The notes beneath the pieces are model-generated. The model worked only from the letters and a program-made list of their open reading frames with translations. It did not search any database and was not told where the DNA came from. From assembly GCF_042680685.1 (NCBI RefSeq), contig NZ_JBHUEA010000017.1, positions 1 to 64,000 on the forward strand: 64,000 nucleotides of DNA, in the 5' to 3' direction. The stretch comes from Amnibacterium endophyticum. Its GTDB lineage: Bacteria > Actinomycetota > Actinomycetes > Actinomycetales > Microbacteriaceae. Below are positions 15,680-23,367 of this stretch, one piece after another; the first letter of the stretch is position 1; each line of letters begins with the position of its first letter. The translations under genes and the position numbers were made by a program.

Positions 15680-16841
15680 CGCTGGAGTCCAGCTCGGCGC
15701 CCGCCAGGTGCTCCCGCCCGGCGGTGTCCAGCGTGCGGGACTCGAGCCAGCGGTCGGGCAGGGCCGGGGACTTCGGCGTGCCGGCCCGGCCGCGCTGCCC
15801 CTCGGCCGCCTCGCCCGGGTACGGCTGGTCGTGGTCGAGCTGCGCGAGCAGCCCGTCGAGCTGCTCGAGGGACTCCACCTGCGCCAGCTGCGCCCGCAGC
15901 GCGCCGCCGACGCCGTAGCCCTTGAAGTACCAGGCGACGTGCTTGCGGATGTCGCGGCAGCCGCGGTGCATCCCGCCGTCGGGGTCGTCGCCGAAGAAGT
16001 CGACCAGCAGCTCCGCGTGCCGGCGGAAGGCGCGAGCGACGTCGCCGAGGCTCGGCAGCGGCGGCCGCTCCCCCGAGCCGAACGCCGCGGCGAGGTCGCC
16101 GAAGAGCCACGGACGGCCGAGGCACCCGCGCCCCACCACGACGCCGTCGCAGCCGGTCTCCGCCATCATGCGGACCGCGTCCTCGGCGCTCCAGATGTCG
16201 CCGTTGCCGAGGACGGGCACGTCGGTGACGGCCTCCTTGAGCCGCGCGATCGCGCTCCAGTCCGCGTGCCCGGAGTAGAACTCGGCCGCGGTGCGGGCGT
16301 GCAGCGCGATCGAGGCGACGCCGACGCCCTCCGCGATCCGCCCCGCCTCCAGGTAGGTGAGGTGGTCGGCGTCGATTCCCTTGCGCATCTTCACCGTCAG
16401 CGGCAGGGGCCCGGCCGCGCGCACCGCGCGCTCGACGATGTCGCGGAACAGGTCGAGCTTCCAGGGCAGCGCGGACCCGCCGCCCTTGCGGGTCACCTTC
16501 GGCACCGGGCAGCCGAAGTTCAGGTCGACGTGGTCGGCCCGGTCCTCCTCGCGCAGCATCGTCACCGCCGCCTCGACCGTGGCGGGGTCGACGCCGTAGA
16601 GCTGCACGGACCGGGTCGTCTCCGACGGGTGGAAGCGGATGAGGCGCATCGACTCGCGGGTGCGCTCGACGAGCGCGCGCGAGGTGATCATCTCGCTGAC
16701 GTAGAGCCCGGCCCCGTACTCCGCGCAGAGCCGCCGGTAGGCCGTGTTCGTGATGCCGGCCATCGGGGCGAGCACGACCGGGACGTCGAGCGTCATGGGC
16801 CCGATGGTCAGCGGGCGCGCGGGCGCGAGTGCCGTGGTCAC
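15672..16841 (-). CDS. dusB: tRNA-dihydrouridine synthase
   Basis: 389 residues. FMN enzyme reducing uridines in the tRNA D-loop. Motifs: VVLAPMAGITNTAYRRLC, LNFGCPVPKVTRKGGGSAL with the catalytic Cys, TVKMRKGID, ALHARTAAEFYSG, VLGNGDIWSAEDA and GVVVGRGCLGRPWLF. The C-terminal helical domain binds tRNA. GAGAAT lies 9 bases before the GTG start, a possible near-consensus -10. First gene of the dusB-dgt string and divergent from the amine-oxidase gene at 16898. Confidence 0.93.
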   Translation of the reverse strand: MTTALAPARPLTIGPMTLDVPVVLAPMAGITNTAYRRLCAEYGAGLYVSEMITSRALVERTRESMRLIRFHPSETTRSVQLYGVDPATVEAAVTMLREEDRADHVDLNFGCPVPKVTRKGGGSALPWKLDLFRDIVERAVRAAGPLPLTVKMRKGIDADHLTYLEAGRIAEGVGVASIALHARTAAEFYSGHADWSAIARLKEAVTDVPVLGNGDIWSAEDAVRMMAETGCDGVVVGRGCLGRPWLFGDLAAAFGSGERPPLPSLGDVARAFRRHAELLVDFFGDDPDGGMHRGCRDIRKHVAWYFKGYGVGGALRAQLAQVESLEQLDGLLAQLDHDQPYPGEAAEGQRGRAGTPKSPALPDRWLESRTLDTAGREHLAGAELDSSGG

Positions 16842-16885
16842 GCCCCCATTCTCGCGGACCCTCGGACACCTCGCGGCCGGGGCCG

Positions 16886-16891
16886 TAGCGT
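16886..16891 (+). promoter_or_regulatory. -10 TAGCGT, leaderless start for the gene at 16898
   Basis: TAGCGT ends 6 bases before the GTG at 16898. Confidence 0.55.
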
Positions 16892-16897
16892 CGTGGT

Positions 16898-18013
16898 GTG
16901 ACGGATCGGCAGGTGGTGGTCGTCGGCGGCGGCGTGATGGGCGCGGCGACCGCCTGGCTGCTCGCGCGGCGCGGGGCGGACGTGCTGCTGCTCGAGCGGT
17001 TCGGCCCCGCGCACGACCGCGGCAGCTCCCACGGCGCGATGCGCAACTTCAACACCAGCTACGCGGCGGAGCCGTACGTCGCCATGCTCGTGGAGGCGCG
17101 GCGCCTGTACGGCGAGCTCGGCGCGGGCCTCATCGAGCCGGTGGGGCTGGTGCGGCACGGCGGCTCCCCGGTCTACCCGGACGTCGTCGCCGCCCTCGCC
17201 TCGGTCGGGCAGGCCGCGGAGGTGCTGCCCGCCGCGGAGGCGCAGGCCCGCTGGCCGCAGATCCGCGTCGACCGGGAGGCGCTCTGGATCCCGGAGGCCG
17301 GGCGCGTGCGGGCCGAGGACGCGTGGCGCGCGATGCTCGCGGGCGTCGAGGCGGAGGGCGGCGAGGTCCGCTTCGGCACGGCCGTCACCGGTGTGCGGGT
17401 CCTGGGTGACGACGAGGTCGAGGTGGCCACGGCGGAGGGCTGTACGACGGCGCGGCGCGCGGTGGTGACGGTCGGCGGCTGGACGGCGAAGCTGCTGGGC
17501 GACGCGGTGCCGCTGCCGGAGCTGCGGGTGACGCAGGAGCAGCCGGCGCACTTCCGGCCGCTCGACCCCGGGCTCGAGTGGCCGACGTTCATGCACGACC
17601 TGGACCGCTCGCGGCACGACGGCTGGTTGTCAGGGATCTACGGCATGCGCACCGCCGGCGAGGGGATCAAGGCCGGTTGGCACGGCACCGGCCCCGTCGT
17701 CGACCCCGACCACCGCGACCGCGCGCCGGTGCCCGCGCAGCTGGCCGCCCTGCAGGCCTACGCGCGGGCCTGGCTGCCCGGCGTGGACGCGGATGCGGCC
17801 GACCCGATCAGCTGCACCTACACGACGACGCCGACGGAGGACTTCGTGCTCGACCGCGTGGGCCCGGTCGTGGTCGGCGCGGGCTTCTCGGGGCACGGCT
17901 TCAAGTTCGCGCCCGCGGTCGGCCGGATCCTCGCGGACCTCGCGACCGACGACGCGGCGGTGCCTCCGGCCGCGTTCCGGCTGCCGGCGGCGCGGCGGCG
18001 GCTCGTCGTCTGA
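16898..18013 (+). CDS. FAD-dependent amine oxidase (monomeric sarcosine oxidase / SoxA-like)
   Basis: 371 residues. Rossmann motif VVVVGGGVMGAATAW at the N-terminus binds ADP of FAD; LLERFGPAHDRGSSHG follows as in sarcosine and N-methyl-amino-acid oxidases. The Cys in ISCTYTTTPTEDFVLDR (about residue 309) aligns with the Cys that binds FAD covalently in monomeric sarcosine oxidase. The FSGHGFKFAP motif near the C-terminus is the family FAD-binding loop. Likely oxidises an N-methyl amino acid or related amine to give hydrogen peroxide; substrate unknown. Monocistronic, with a leaderless promoter; it converges on the DsbA-like operon. Confidence 0.87.
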   Translation: MTDRQVVVVGGGVMGAATAWLLARRGADVLLLERFGPAHDRGSSHGAMRNFNTSYAAEPYVAMLVEARRLYGELGAGLIEPVGLVRHGGSPVYPDVVAALASVGQAAEVLPAAEAQARWPQIRVDREALWIPEAGRVRAEDAWRAMLAGVEAEGGEVRFGTAVTGVRVLGDDEVEVATAEGCTTARRAVVTVGGWTAKLLGDAVPLPELRVTQEQPAHFRPLDPGLEWPTFMHDLDRSRHDGWLSGIYGMRTAGEGIKAGWHGTGPVVDPDHRDRAPVPAQLAALQAYARAWLPGVDADAADPISCTYTTTPTEDFVLDRVGPVVVGAGFSGHGFKFAPAVGRILADLATDDAAVPPAAFRLPAARRRLVV

Positions 18014-18025
18014 CGAGCGGGGCCG

Positions 18026-18124
18026 TCAGGGGTCCGCAGGCTCCGGCACCTCGGGCAGGCAGGCGTCGCCCTCGCAGGCGGGCCCGGCGCCGGGCAGCAT
18101 CGTGAACGGGACGACGCCGCTCAT
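18026..18124 (-). CDS. 32-residue CxxxxC micro-protein coupled to the DsbA-like gene
   Basis: A 33-codon ORF whose ATG overlaps the stop of the DsbA-like gene as ATGA (18121-18124), the arrangement used throughout this genome for coupled genes. The product starts MSGVVPFTMLPGAGPA and contains CEGDAC (two Cys four residues apart) before an acidic Pro-rich end. I do not recognise a family. Two Cys in a peptide translated with a thiol-disulfide oxidoreductase suggests a metal- or disulfide-related partner, but this is inference. It could also be a chance ORF. Confidence 0.45.
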   Translation of the reverse strand: MSGVVPFTMLPGAGPACEGDACLPEVPEPADP

Positions 18125-18774
18125 CGGACCGCCTCCCGCTCGTCGGCGACCTGCCTGAGCGCGCCCGCGAACACCTCGGAGGCCTGGGCGCCCGAGACCC
18201 CGTACCGGCCGTCGACGACGAAGAAGGGGACGCCGCGGATGCCGTAGGCGACCGCCTGCGCGAGGTCCGCCTGCACGTCCTCGGCGTGGCGGTGGTCCTC
18301 GAGGGCGGCGCGGGCCGCGGGGCCGTCGAGGCCGACCGACTTCGCGATCGCGACGAGGTCGTCGACGCGGCCCACGTGGCCGCCGTCGACGAAGTAGGCG
18401 CGGAAGAGCGCCTCCGCCGTCTCGAGCTGCTTCCCCTGCGCCTTGGCGAAGTGGAGCAGCTCGTGCGCGAGCAGCGTCTTCGTGTGGCGGATGTCGTCGT
18501 AGCGGTAGTCGAGCCCGACCTCGGCGGCGATCGCGGTCACCTGGTCCGTCATCGCCCGCGCCTGCTCGAGCGGGATGCCCTTGTGCCCGGACAGGAACTC
18601 GGTCGCGCTGCCCTCGAAGTCCACCGGGGTGTCGGGCGACAGCTCGAAGGAGTGGTACTCGACCTCGACCGGCACGCCCGAGGCGGCCGCGCCGGCCTCG
18701 AACCTCCGCTTGCCGATGTAGCACCAGGGGCACGCGACGTCGGACCAGACGTCGACCTTCACGGGATCCGTCAC
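18121..18774 (-). CDS. DsbA-family (FrnE-like) thiol-disulfide oxidoreductase
   Basis: 217 residues without a signal peptide, so cytoplasmic like FrnE and 2-hydroxychromene-2-carboxylate-isomerase-related proteins. The thioredoxin-fold active site CPWC lies at VACPWCYIGKRRFE (about residue 15), the helical insertion follows, and the cis-Pro loop is GIRGVPFFVVDGRYGVSGAQ. FrnE-like proteins handle disulfides in the cytosol and are linked to oxidative stress tolerance. GTG start at 18774. Followed by the overlapping 32-codon ORF. Confidence 0.92.
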   Translation of the reverse strand: MTDPVKVDVWSDVACPWCYIGKRRFEAGAAASGVPVEVEYHSFELSPDTPVDFEGSATEFLSGHKGIPLEQARAMTDQVTAIAAEVGLDYRYDDIRHTKTLLAHELLHFAKAQGKQLETAEALFRAYFVDGGHVGRVDDLVAIAKSVGLDGPAARAALEDHRHAEDVQADLAQAVAYGIRGVPFFVVDGRYGVSGAQASEVFAGALRQVADEREAVR

Positions 18775-18839
18775 GACCGGGCGAACCGCGCTGCCGCGCG
18801 GCGCATTCCCCCCGAGCGCCCGTTCGGCCGCCGCCCCGT

Positions 18840-18845
18840 TAGCGT
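18840..18845 (+). promoter_or_regulatory. -10 TAGCGT, leaderless start for the YbaK-like gene
   Basis: TAGCGT ends 6 bases before the GTG at 18852. Confidence 0.55.
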
Positions 18846-18851
18846 GGCGGC

Positions 18852-19307
18852 GTGGGCACCGAACGCGTCGTCGCCGCGGCTGAGCGGCTGGGCATCGACG
18901 TCGAGGTCGTGCAGCGCCCGGCCGCCGACTCGCGCGAGGCCGCGGCGGCGCTGCTCGGTCTCCCGCCGTCCGGGGTCGTGAAGTCGCTCGTGGTCGGTCG
19001 CAGCGACGGCACCTTCCTCTTCGCGCTGGTGCCCGGGGACCGGCAGATCGCCTGGGCGGGGCTGCGCGCGGCGGTGGGCGTGAACAGGCTGCGGCTGCCG
19101 AGCGCGGACGAGGCGCGGGAGGCGACCGGCTACGAGCGGGGCACGATCACGCCGCTCGGGTCGGCGCACGCCTGGCCGGTGTTCGCGGACGAGCGGATCG
19201 CCGGGCGGATCGCGATGGGGGCGGGCGAGCACGGGTTCAGCGCGTTCGTCGACGCGGCCGCGCTGCTCGCCGCCCTGGACGCGACGGTCGCCGACATCAG
19301 CGCCTGA
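18852..19307 (+). CDS. YbaK/EbsC-family aminoacyl-tRNA deacylase
   Basis: 151 residues. The YbaK/ProX fold hydrolyses mischarged aminoacyl-tRNAs (such as Cys-tRNA-Pro). Seen: SREAAAALLGLPPSGVVKSLVV with the conserved Lys, FALVPGDRQIAWAGL, the ERGTITPLGSA loop and a late GAGEHGFSAFVDAAAL. Free-standing editing domain acting in trans in the cytosol. GTG start with a leaderless promoter. A small stem (CCTCCG/CGGAGG) follows the stop at about 19324. Its 150-base downstream gap holds no gene. Confidence 0.88.
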   Translation: MGTERVVAAAERLGIDVEVVQRPAADSREAAAALLGLPPSGVVKSLVVGRSDGTFLFALVPGDRQIAWAGLRAAVGVNRLRLPSADEAREATGYERGTITPLGSAHAWPVFADERIAGRIAMGAGEHGFSAFVDAAALLAALDATVADISA

Positions 19308-19457
19308 CGCCGCGTCGTCGCCCTCCGGCCGATGACGGAGGCCCTCGCGATCCTGCTCCTGCCCGTGCCGGGTGAGGACGACATGCGCGCGACGGACGAT
19401 CGGGCCCCAGGCCCGGGCGAGACGGCTCGAGCCGCGATGTGCAGGTGCTCGCGGCGG

Positions 19458-20543
19458 TCAGCCGCAGAGGCTGAGGCCCGCCTCGCCGCGACTGAAGCGG
19501 ACGAAGCGGCGAGCGCCCCGTCCGGTCCGGGTGATGAGCAGGTGCACCGGCGTCGGCGTGCGCTCGAAGAGCGCCAGCAGCCGGGCGCCCGACCGCTGCT
19601 CGGGCTCCAGCTCGCGGGCGACGTACCGCTCGTACGCGTCGAGGTCGCCGCGCGCGGCCGCGGCTCCCGAGGCCGCGCCGGAGCGGAGGGCGAACGAGAT
19701 GCCCTCCCGCGTCCAGGGCTCGAGGAGCCCGGCGGCGTCGCCGGCCACGACCACCCTGCCCCGGCGGACCGGGGAGCCCGGCGTGCGCCAGCGGGTGAGG
19801 TGGCCGGACTCGTGGAGCCGCTCGCGGTCGGCCAGCCCGAGCCCGTCCAGCAGGCGCGCCAGGTAGGCGCGGGTGGCCGCACCCTCCCCCTTGCGCTGGA
19901 TCACGCCGACGGTCAGTCGGTCGCCCTTCGGGAAGACCCAGCCGTAGGTGCCCGGGTCGCGACCCCAGTCGAGGTGCACCCGGCCGTCCCACTCCCGCCC
20001 GGTCCCGGCGAGCTCGACCTCGAGCCCGAGGTCGCTGCGCGCGATCCGCACCCCGACGTGCCGCGCGGTCGTGCTCGCGGAGCCGTCCGCGCCGATGACG
20101 GCCGCGGCCCGTTCGACCCCGCCGGAGGTGCGCACCGCCACCTCGTCGCCCGTCTCCACCAGCCCGGTGACGCGCACGTGGTCCCGGAACCGGGCTCCGG
20201 CGGCGACCGCCGCGTCGACGAGCGCCTGGTCGAGCACCTCCCGGCGTGCGAGGGCGAGGAAGGGCCGTCCGCTGCGGATGCGGCGCGCTTCACCGCCCCG
20301 CAGCGAGAAGGACGCCGTGGCGACCCGGCGCTCCACAGCGCCGAGCGCCGCGGGCGGCAGCAGGTCGAGGGACGTGCCGAGCAGTCCGCCGCCGCAGGTC
20401 TTGTACCTCGGGAAGCGGGCGGCGTCGAGCAGCAGCACCCGCGCACCCCGTTCCGCGGCCACGCGCGCGGCGGTCGAGCCGGCGGGACCCGCGCCGACGA
20501 CGACGACGTCCCACCGCTCCCCCACGGGTGGATTGAACCGCAC
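19458..20543 (-). CDS. Geranylgeranyl reductase-family FAD oxidoreductase
   Basis: 361 residues. Starts with the dinucleotide fold DVVVVGAGPAGSTAARVAAE, then LLLDAARFPRYKTCGGG (the family PxxKxCGG motif), VIGADGSAST, TYGWVFPKGDRLTVGV and VVVAGDAAGLLEPWTREGI. These enzymes saturate isoprenoid double bonds, for example of menaquinone side chains, carotenoids or polyprenyl lipids, at the membrane surface. Start at GTG 20543 with GGAGG 5 bases upstream, inside a short gap after the DUF2071 gene; the two are probably co-transcribed. Confidence 0.88.
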   Translation of the reverse strand: MRFNPPVGERWDVVVVGAGPAGSTAARVAAERGARVLLLDAARFPRYKTCGGGLLGTSLDLLPPAALGAVERRVATASFSLRGGEARRIRSGRPFLALARREVLDQALVDAAVAAGARFRDHVRVTGLVETGDEVAVRTSGGVERAAAVIGADGSASTTARHVGVRIARSDLGLEVELAGTGREWDGRVHLDWGRDPGTYGWVFPKGDRLTVGVIQRKGEGAATRAYLARLLDGLGLADRERLHESGHLTRWRTPGSPVRRGRVVVAGDAAGLLEPWTREGISFALRSGAASGAAAARGDLDAYERYVARELEPEQRSGARLLALFERTPTPVHLLITRTGRGARRFVRFSRGEAGLSLCG

Positions 20544-20565
20544 GGCGCCTCCGAGCGCGACGCGG

Positions 20566-21294
20566 TCAGGCGGGCGCGGAGAAGCGGGTCGTCACGCCGG
20601 GCGAGAAGAGCACGGAGTCCGGCGCGCGCTCGGCGAGCGCCGGGAAGCCCGCGGCGGCGAGCAGCTCGTCGTCGAGGTCCAGCAGCTCGGCCGACCGCAG
20701 CGGCCACGCCTCGTGCTCGTTGCGCCAGTAGCGGGTCGCCCCGAGGTGGTGCACGTGCATCGCCCACCGCGCCGTGAGGAACGCGGCCAGGGGGTCCGCC
20801 TCCACCGGTCCGCCGAGCCGGACCCGGATCCGGGTGCGGGGCCGGGTCGCGCCCTCGAGCCGCTCCGAGGAGTAGGCGAGCACGTCCCCCTCGCGGCGGG
20901 CGCGCATCCGCGCCCAGCGGTACGGGAGCCCGAGGCCGACCCGGGCCGCGAGCACCGGCAGCAGGTGCTGCGCGTCGAGGCTGCGGAAGACGACGCTGCG
21001 CCGCCCGCGGTCGTCCACCGCGTAGAGCCGCACGTTCGTCTCGAGGAAGGTGCCGAGCCACGGCACGACGGGCAGCGGCGGGAAGGCCGTCCGCTCGAGC
21101 CGGAACGGGATCAGCCCGACCCAGCTCGCGCCGTCGTCGGTCGTGTCCGGGCGCGTCCCCTCGGGCAGCCAGGGCGCGACCTCGGCCGGGTCCACCCGCC
21201 AGTGCAGGAAGACCGCGTCGGCCCAGTGCTGGCGGATCACCGCGCGCCCGGGCAGCGGCCGCGCCGCGCCGATCGACTCCGCTCGCTCGACCAC
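20566..21294 (-). CDS. DUF2071 (YqjF-like) family protein
   Basis: 242 residues of the YqjF/DUF2071 family, whose members have no known biochemical role. Seen: QHWADAVFLHWRVDPAEVAPWLPEG near the N-terminus, WVGLIPFRLERTAFPPLPVVPW, ETNVRLYAVDDRGRRSVVF, and the late region LTARWAMHVHHLG. No membrane segment. The GTG at 21294 was chosen because sequence further upstream in this frame lies in the glyS terminator hairpin and is not conserved in style. Followed after 22 bases by the geranylgeranyl-reductase-like gene. Confidence 0.82.
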   Translation of the reverse strand: MVERAESIGAARPLPGRAVIRQHWADAVFLHWRVDPAEVAPWLPEGTRPDTTDDGASWVGLIPFRLERTAFPPLPVVPWLGTFLETNVRLYAVDDRGRRSVVFRSLDAQHLLPVLAARVGLGLPYRWARMRARREGDVLAYSSERLEGATRPRTRIRVRLGGPVEADPLAAFLTARWAMHVHHLGATRYWRNEHEAWPLRSAELLDLDDELLAAAGFPALAERAPDSVLFSPGVTTRFSAPA

Positions 21295-21332
21295 GCCGCC
21301 AGTCAACCGCGCCGCGCCTGCGCATCCGGGCG

Positions 21333-21380
21333 CGTTCCGGACATCCGGGCCCGCCGGGGCGCGGCCGGATGTCCGCAACG
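21333..21380 (-). terminator. Hairpin terminator after glyS
   Basis: Perfect 11-bp stem (21338-21348 with 21365-21375) extended by 4 more pairs outside one mismatch, loop of 16 bases. It lies 15 bases past the glyS stop and upstream of the DUF2071 start. Confidence 0.7.
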
Positions 21381-21394
21381 GACCCGGCTCGGCG

Positions 21395-22777
21395 TCACGC
21401 CCCGATCAGAGCCGCGCCCAGGTAGCTGCGGAGGCGGTCGAGGCCGACTCGGTCCTGCTGCATCGTGTCGCGCCCGCGCACGGTGACCGCCTGGTCGTCG
21501 AGCGAGTCGAAGTCGACGGTGATGCAGAACGGGGTGCCGATCTCGTCCTGCCGGCGGTACCGGCGGCCGATGGCACCGGCGTCGTCGAACTCGACGTTCC
21601 ACTCGCGGCGGAGGTCGGCGGCGACCTGCTTCGCGAGCGGCGAGAGGCGCTCGTTGCGGCTGAGCGGCAGCACCGCGGCCTTCACGGGGGAGAGCCGCGG
21701 GTCGAGGCGCAGCACCGTGCGCTTGTCGACGCCGCCCTTCGTGTTCGGCGCCTCGTCCTCCGCGTACGCGTCGACGAGGAAGGCCATCAGCGCACGGGTC
21801 AGCCCGAACGCCGGCTCGATCACGAACGGCGTCCAGCGCGTGTTCTGCGCCTGGTCGAAGAACGACAGGTCCTTGCCCGAGGCCTCCGCGTGCGTCCGGA
21901 GGTCGAAGTCGGTGCGGTTCGCGACGCCCATCAGCTCGCCCCACTCGCTGCCGGTGAAGCCGAAGCGGTACTCCACGTCGACCGTGCGCTTGGAGTAGTG
22001 CGACAGCTTCTCCCGCGGGTGCTCGTACAGCCGGAGGTTGTCCGCGGCGATGCCGAGCTCCGTGTAGAAGCGGTACGACTCGTCGATCCAGTACTGGTGC
22101 CAGGTCTCGTCGGTACCCGGCTCGACGAAGAACTCCATCTCCATCTGCTCGAACTCGCGGGTGCGGAAGATGAAGTTGCCGGGGGTGATCTCGTTGCGGA
22201 AGCTCTTGCCGATCTGGCCGATGCCGAACGGCGGCTTCATCCGCGACGCCTGCACGACGTTCGCGAAGTTCACGAAGATGCCCTGCGCCGTCTCGGGCCG
22301 CAGGTAGTGCATCCCCGCCTCGTCGTCGACCGGGCCGAGGAAGGTCTTCATCAGGCCGGAGAACGCGCGCGGCTCCGTCCACGAGCCCGGCTGGCCGGTC
22401 TCCGGGTCGCGGATGTCGGCGAGGCCGTTCTCCGGCGGGTGGCCGTGCTTCGCCTCGTACGCCTCGATCAGGTGGTCGGCGCGGTACCGCTTGTGCGTGT
22501 GGAGGCTCTCGACCAGCGGGTCGCTGAACACCTCGACGTGGCCGGAGGCCTCCCACACCTGACGCGGCAGGATCACAGCTGAGTCGAGGCCGACGACGTC
22601 GTCGCGGCCCTGCACCATCGTGCGCCACCACTGGCGCTTGATGTTCTCCTTCAGCTCGACCCCGAGGGGCCCGTAGTCCCAGGCGGAGCGGGACCCGCCG
22701 TAGATCTCCCCCGACTGGAAGACGAAGCCCCGCCGCTTGGCGAGGGCGATGACGCTGTCGAGCGAGCTGGCGGCCAC
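21395..22777 (-). CDS. glyS: Glycine--tRNA ligase (dimeric type)
   Basis: 460 residues, the single-chain alpha2-type class II synthetase of actinobacteria. Motifs: KRRGFVFQSGEIYGGSRSAWDYGPLGVELKEN at the start (written in part: FQSGEIYGGSRSAWDYGP), motif 2 region FRNEITPGNFIFRTREFEQMEM, and the C-terminal anticodon-binding domain ending VTVRGRDTMQQDRVGLDRL. Charges tRNA-Gly. Start at GTG 22777 with GGAG upstream; a TAGGCT hexamer at 22830-22835 gives a leader of about 45 bases that contains a stable hairpin. Monocistronic with a strong terminator. Confidence 0.97.
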   Translation of the reverse strand: MAASSLDSVIALAKRRGFVFQSGEIYGGSRSAWDYGPLGVELKENIKRQWWRTMVQGRDDVVGLDSAVILPRQVWEASGHVEVFSDPLVESLHTHKRYRADHLIEAYEAKHGHPPENGLADIRDPETGQPGSWTEPRAFSGLMKTFLGPVDDEAGMHYLRPETAQGIFVNFANVVQASRMKPPFGIGQIGKSFRNEITPGNFIFRTREFEQMEMEFFVEPGTDETWHQYWIDESYRFYTELGIAADNLRLYEHPREKLSHYSKRTVDVEYRFGFTGSEWGELMGVANRTDFDLRTHAEASGKDLSFFDQAQNTRWTPFVIEPAFGLTRALMAFLVDAYAEDEAPNTKGGVDKRTVLRLDPRLSPVKAAVLPLSRNERLSPLAKQVAADLRREWNVEFDDAGAIGRRYRRQDEIGTPFCITVDFDSLDDQAVTVRGRDTMQQDRVGLDRLRSYLGAALIGA

Positions 22778-22792
22778 GGATCTCCCGTCCTG

Positions 22793-22813
22793 GACCCCGC
22801 AGGCTGCGGGGTC
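22793..22813 (-). promoter_or_regulatory. Hairpin in the glyS leader
   Basis: Perfect 9-bp stem (22793-22801 with 22805-22813) with a 3-base loop between the putative -10 and the glyS start. I see no T-box or riboswitch core; the hairpin may stabilise the mRNA or modulate initiation. Confidence 0.35.
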
Positions 22814-22829
22814 GCTGTGTCGGTCCGAG

Positions 22830-22835
22830 AGCCTA
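22830..22835 (-). promoter_or_regulatory. -10 TAGGCT for glyS
   Basis: TAGGCT on the minus strand, 52 bases before the GTG start. Confidence 0.4.
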
Positions 22836-22879
22836 GCGGCGGAGCGCCTCGGGACCCGGACCGGTCGCGGTCACCGAGG

Positions 22880-22939
22880 TGCGGTCATCAGGTGCAGTTG
22901 TGGCCGCACGGCGCACCGCAACTGCACCTGAGGACCGCA
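22880..22939. repeat. 60-bp palindromic repeat, left copy
   Basis: Arms 22880-22903 and 22916-22939 pair over 24 bases with two mismatches around a 12-base loop. The sequence matches the copy at 23289-23348 at 53 of 60 positions in the same orientation. Together they bracket the truncated kinase gene. Confidence 0.85.
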
Positions 22940-22955
22940 GGAGCAGGATGTCCCG

Positions 22956-23288
22956 GTGACGGAGCGGCGCACCACGGCGACGGCGCGGCGGATCCTGGTG
23001 GCCGGCTCCTCCGGCAGCGGCAAGACGACGCTCGCCGCCAGGATCGCGACGCTCAACGGCGTGCCGCACGTCGAGATCGGCGCCCTGCACTGGCGGGCCG
23101 GCTGGACGCCGAGCGCGACCTTCGAGGCGGACGTCGCCGGGCTGGTCGCCGGTGGGGCCTGGATCACCGAGCTGCAGTACCGCCGGGTGCTGCCGGTGCT
23201 CGCCTCACGGGCGGAGCTGCTGATCTGGCTCGACCTGCCCCGGCCGCTCGTCCTGGTGCGGGTCGTGCGCCTCGCGGCCGAGCGCTGA
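22956..23288 (+). CDS. Truncated P-loop kinase-like protein (FlaR/adenylate-kinase-like)
   Basis: 110 residues starting at GTG 22956. Walker A is GSSGSGKTT (about residues 18-26), then VPHVEIGALHWRAGWTP and LIWLDLPRPLVLVRVVRLAAER, which match the first two thirds of small P-loop proteins annotated as FlaR or adenylate-kinase-like ATPases. Those are usually 165-185 residues and continue past RVVR with a lid and a C-terminal helix; here the frame stops immediately and the stop codon touches a palindromic repeat. No remnant of the missing part follows before the uppS terminus. Probably a decaying or minimised gene. Confidence 0.6.
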   Translation: MTERRTTATARRILVAGSSGSGKTTLAARIATLNGVPHVEIGALHWRAGWTPSATFEADVAGLVAGGAWITELQYRRVLPVLASRAELLIWLDLPRPLVLVRVVRLAAER

Positions 23289-23348
23289 TGCGGCCCCCAG
23301 GTGCAGTTGCGGTCGCACGAGGCACCGCAACTGCACCTGAGGACCGCA
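23289..23348. repeat. 60-bp palindromic repeat, right copy
   Basis: Arms 23289-23312 and 23325-23348 pair over 24 bases with three mismatches, all in the outer part of the arm. The left edge directly follows the TGA of the truncated kinase; the right edge is 19 bases from the uppS stop. Confidence 0.85.
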
Positions 23349-23367
23349 CGAGCGGGGCGGAAAGCGG

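Noticed and set aside
22778..22835. T-box in the glyS leader
   Set aside because: Only a 9-bp hairpin is present; there is no T-box sequence or antiterminator, and the leader is too short.
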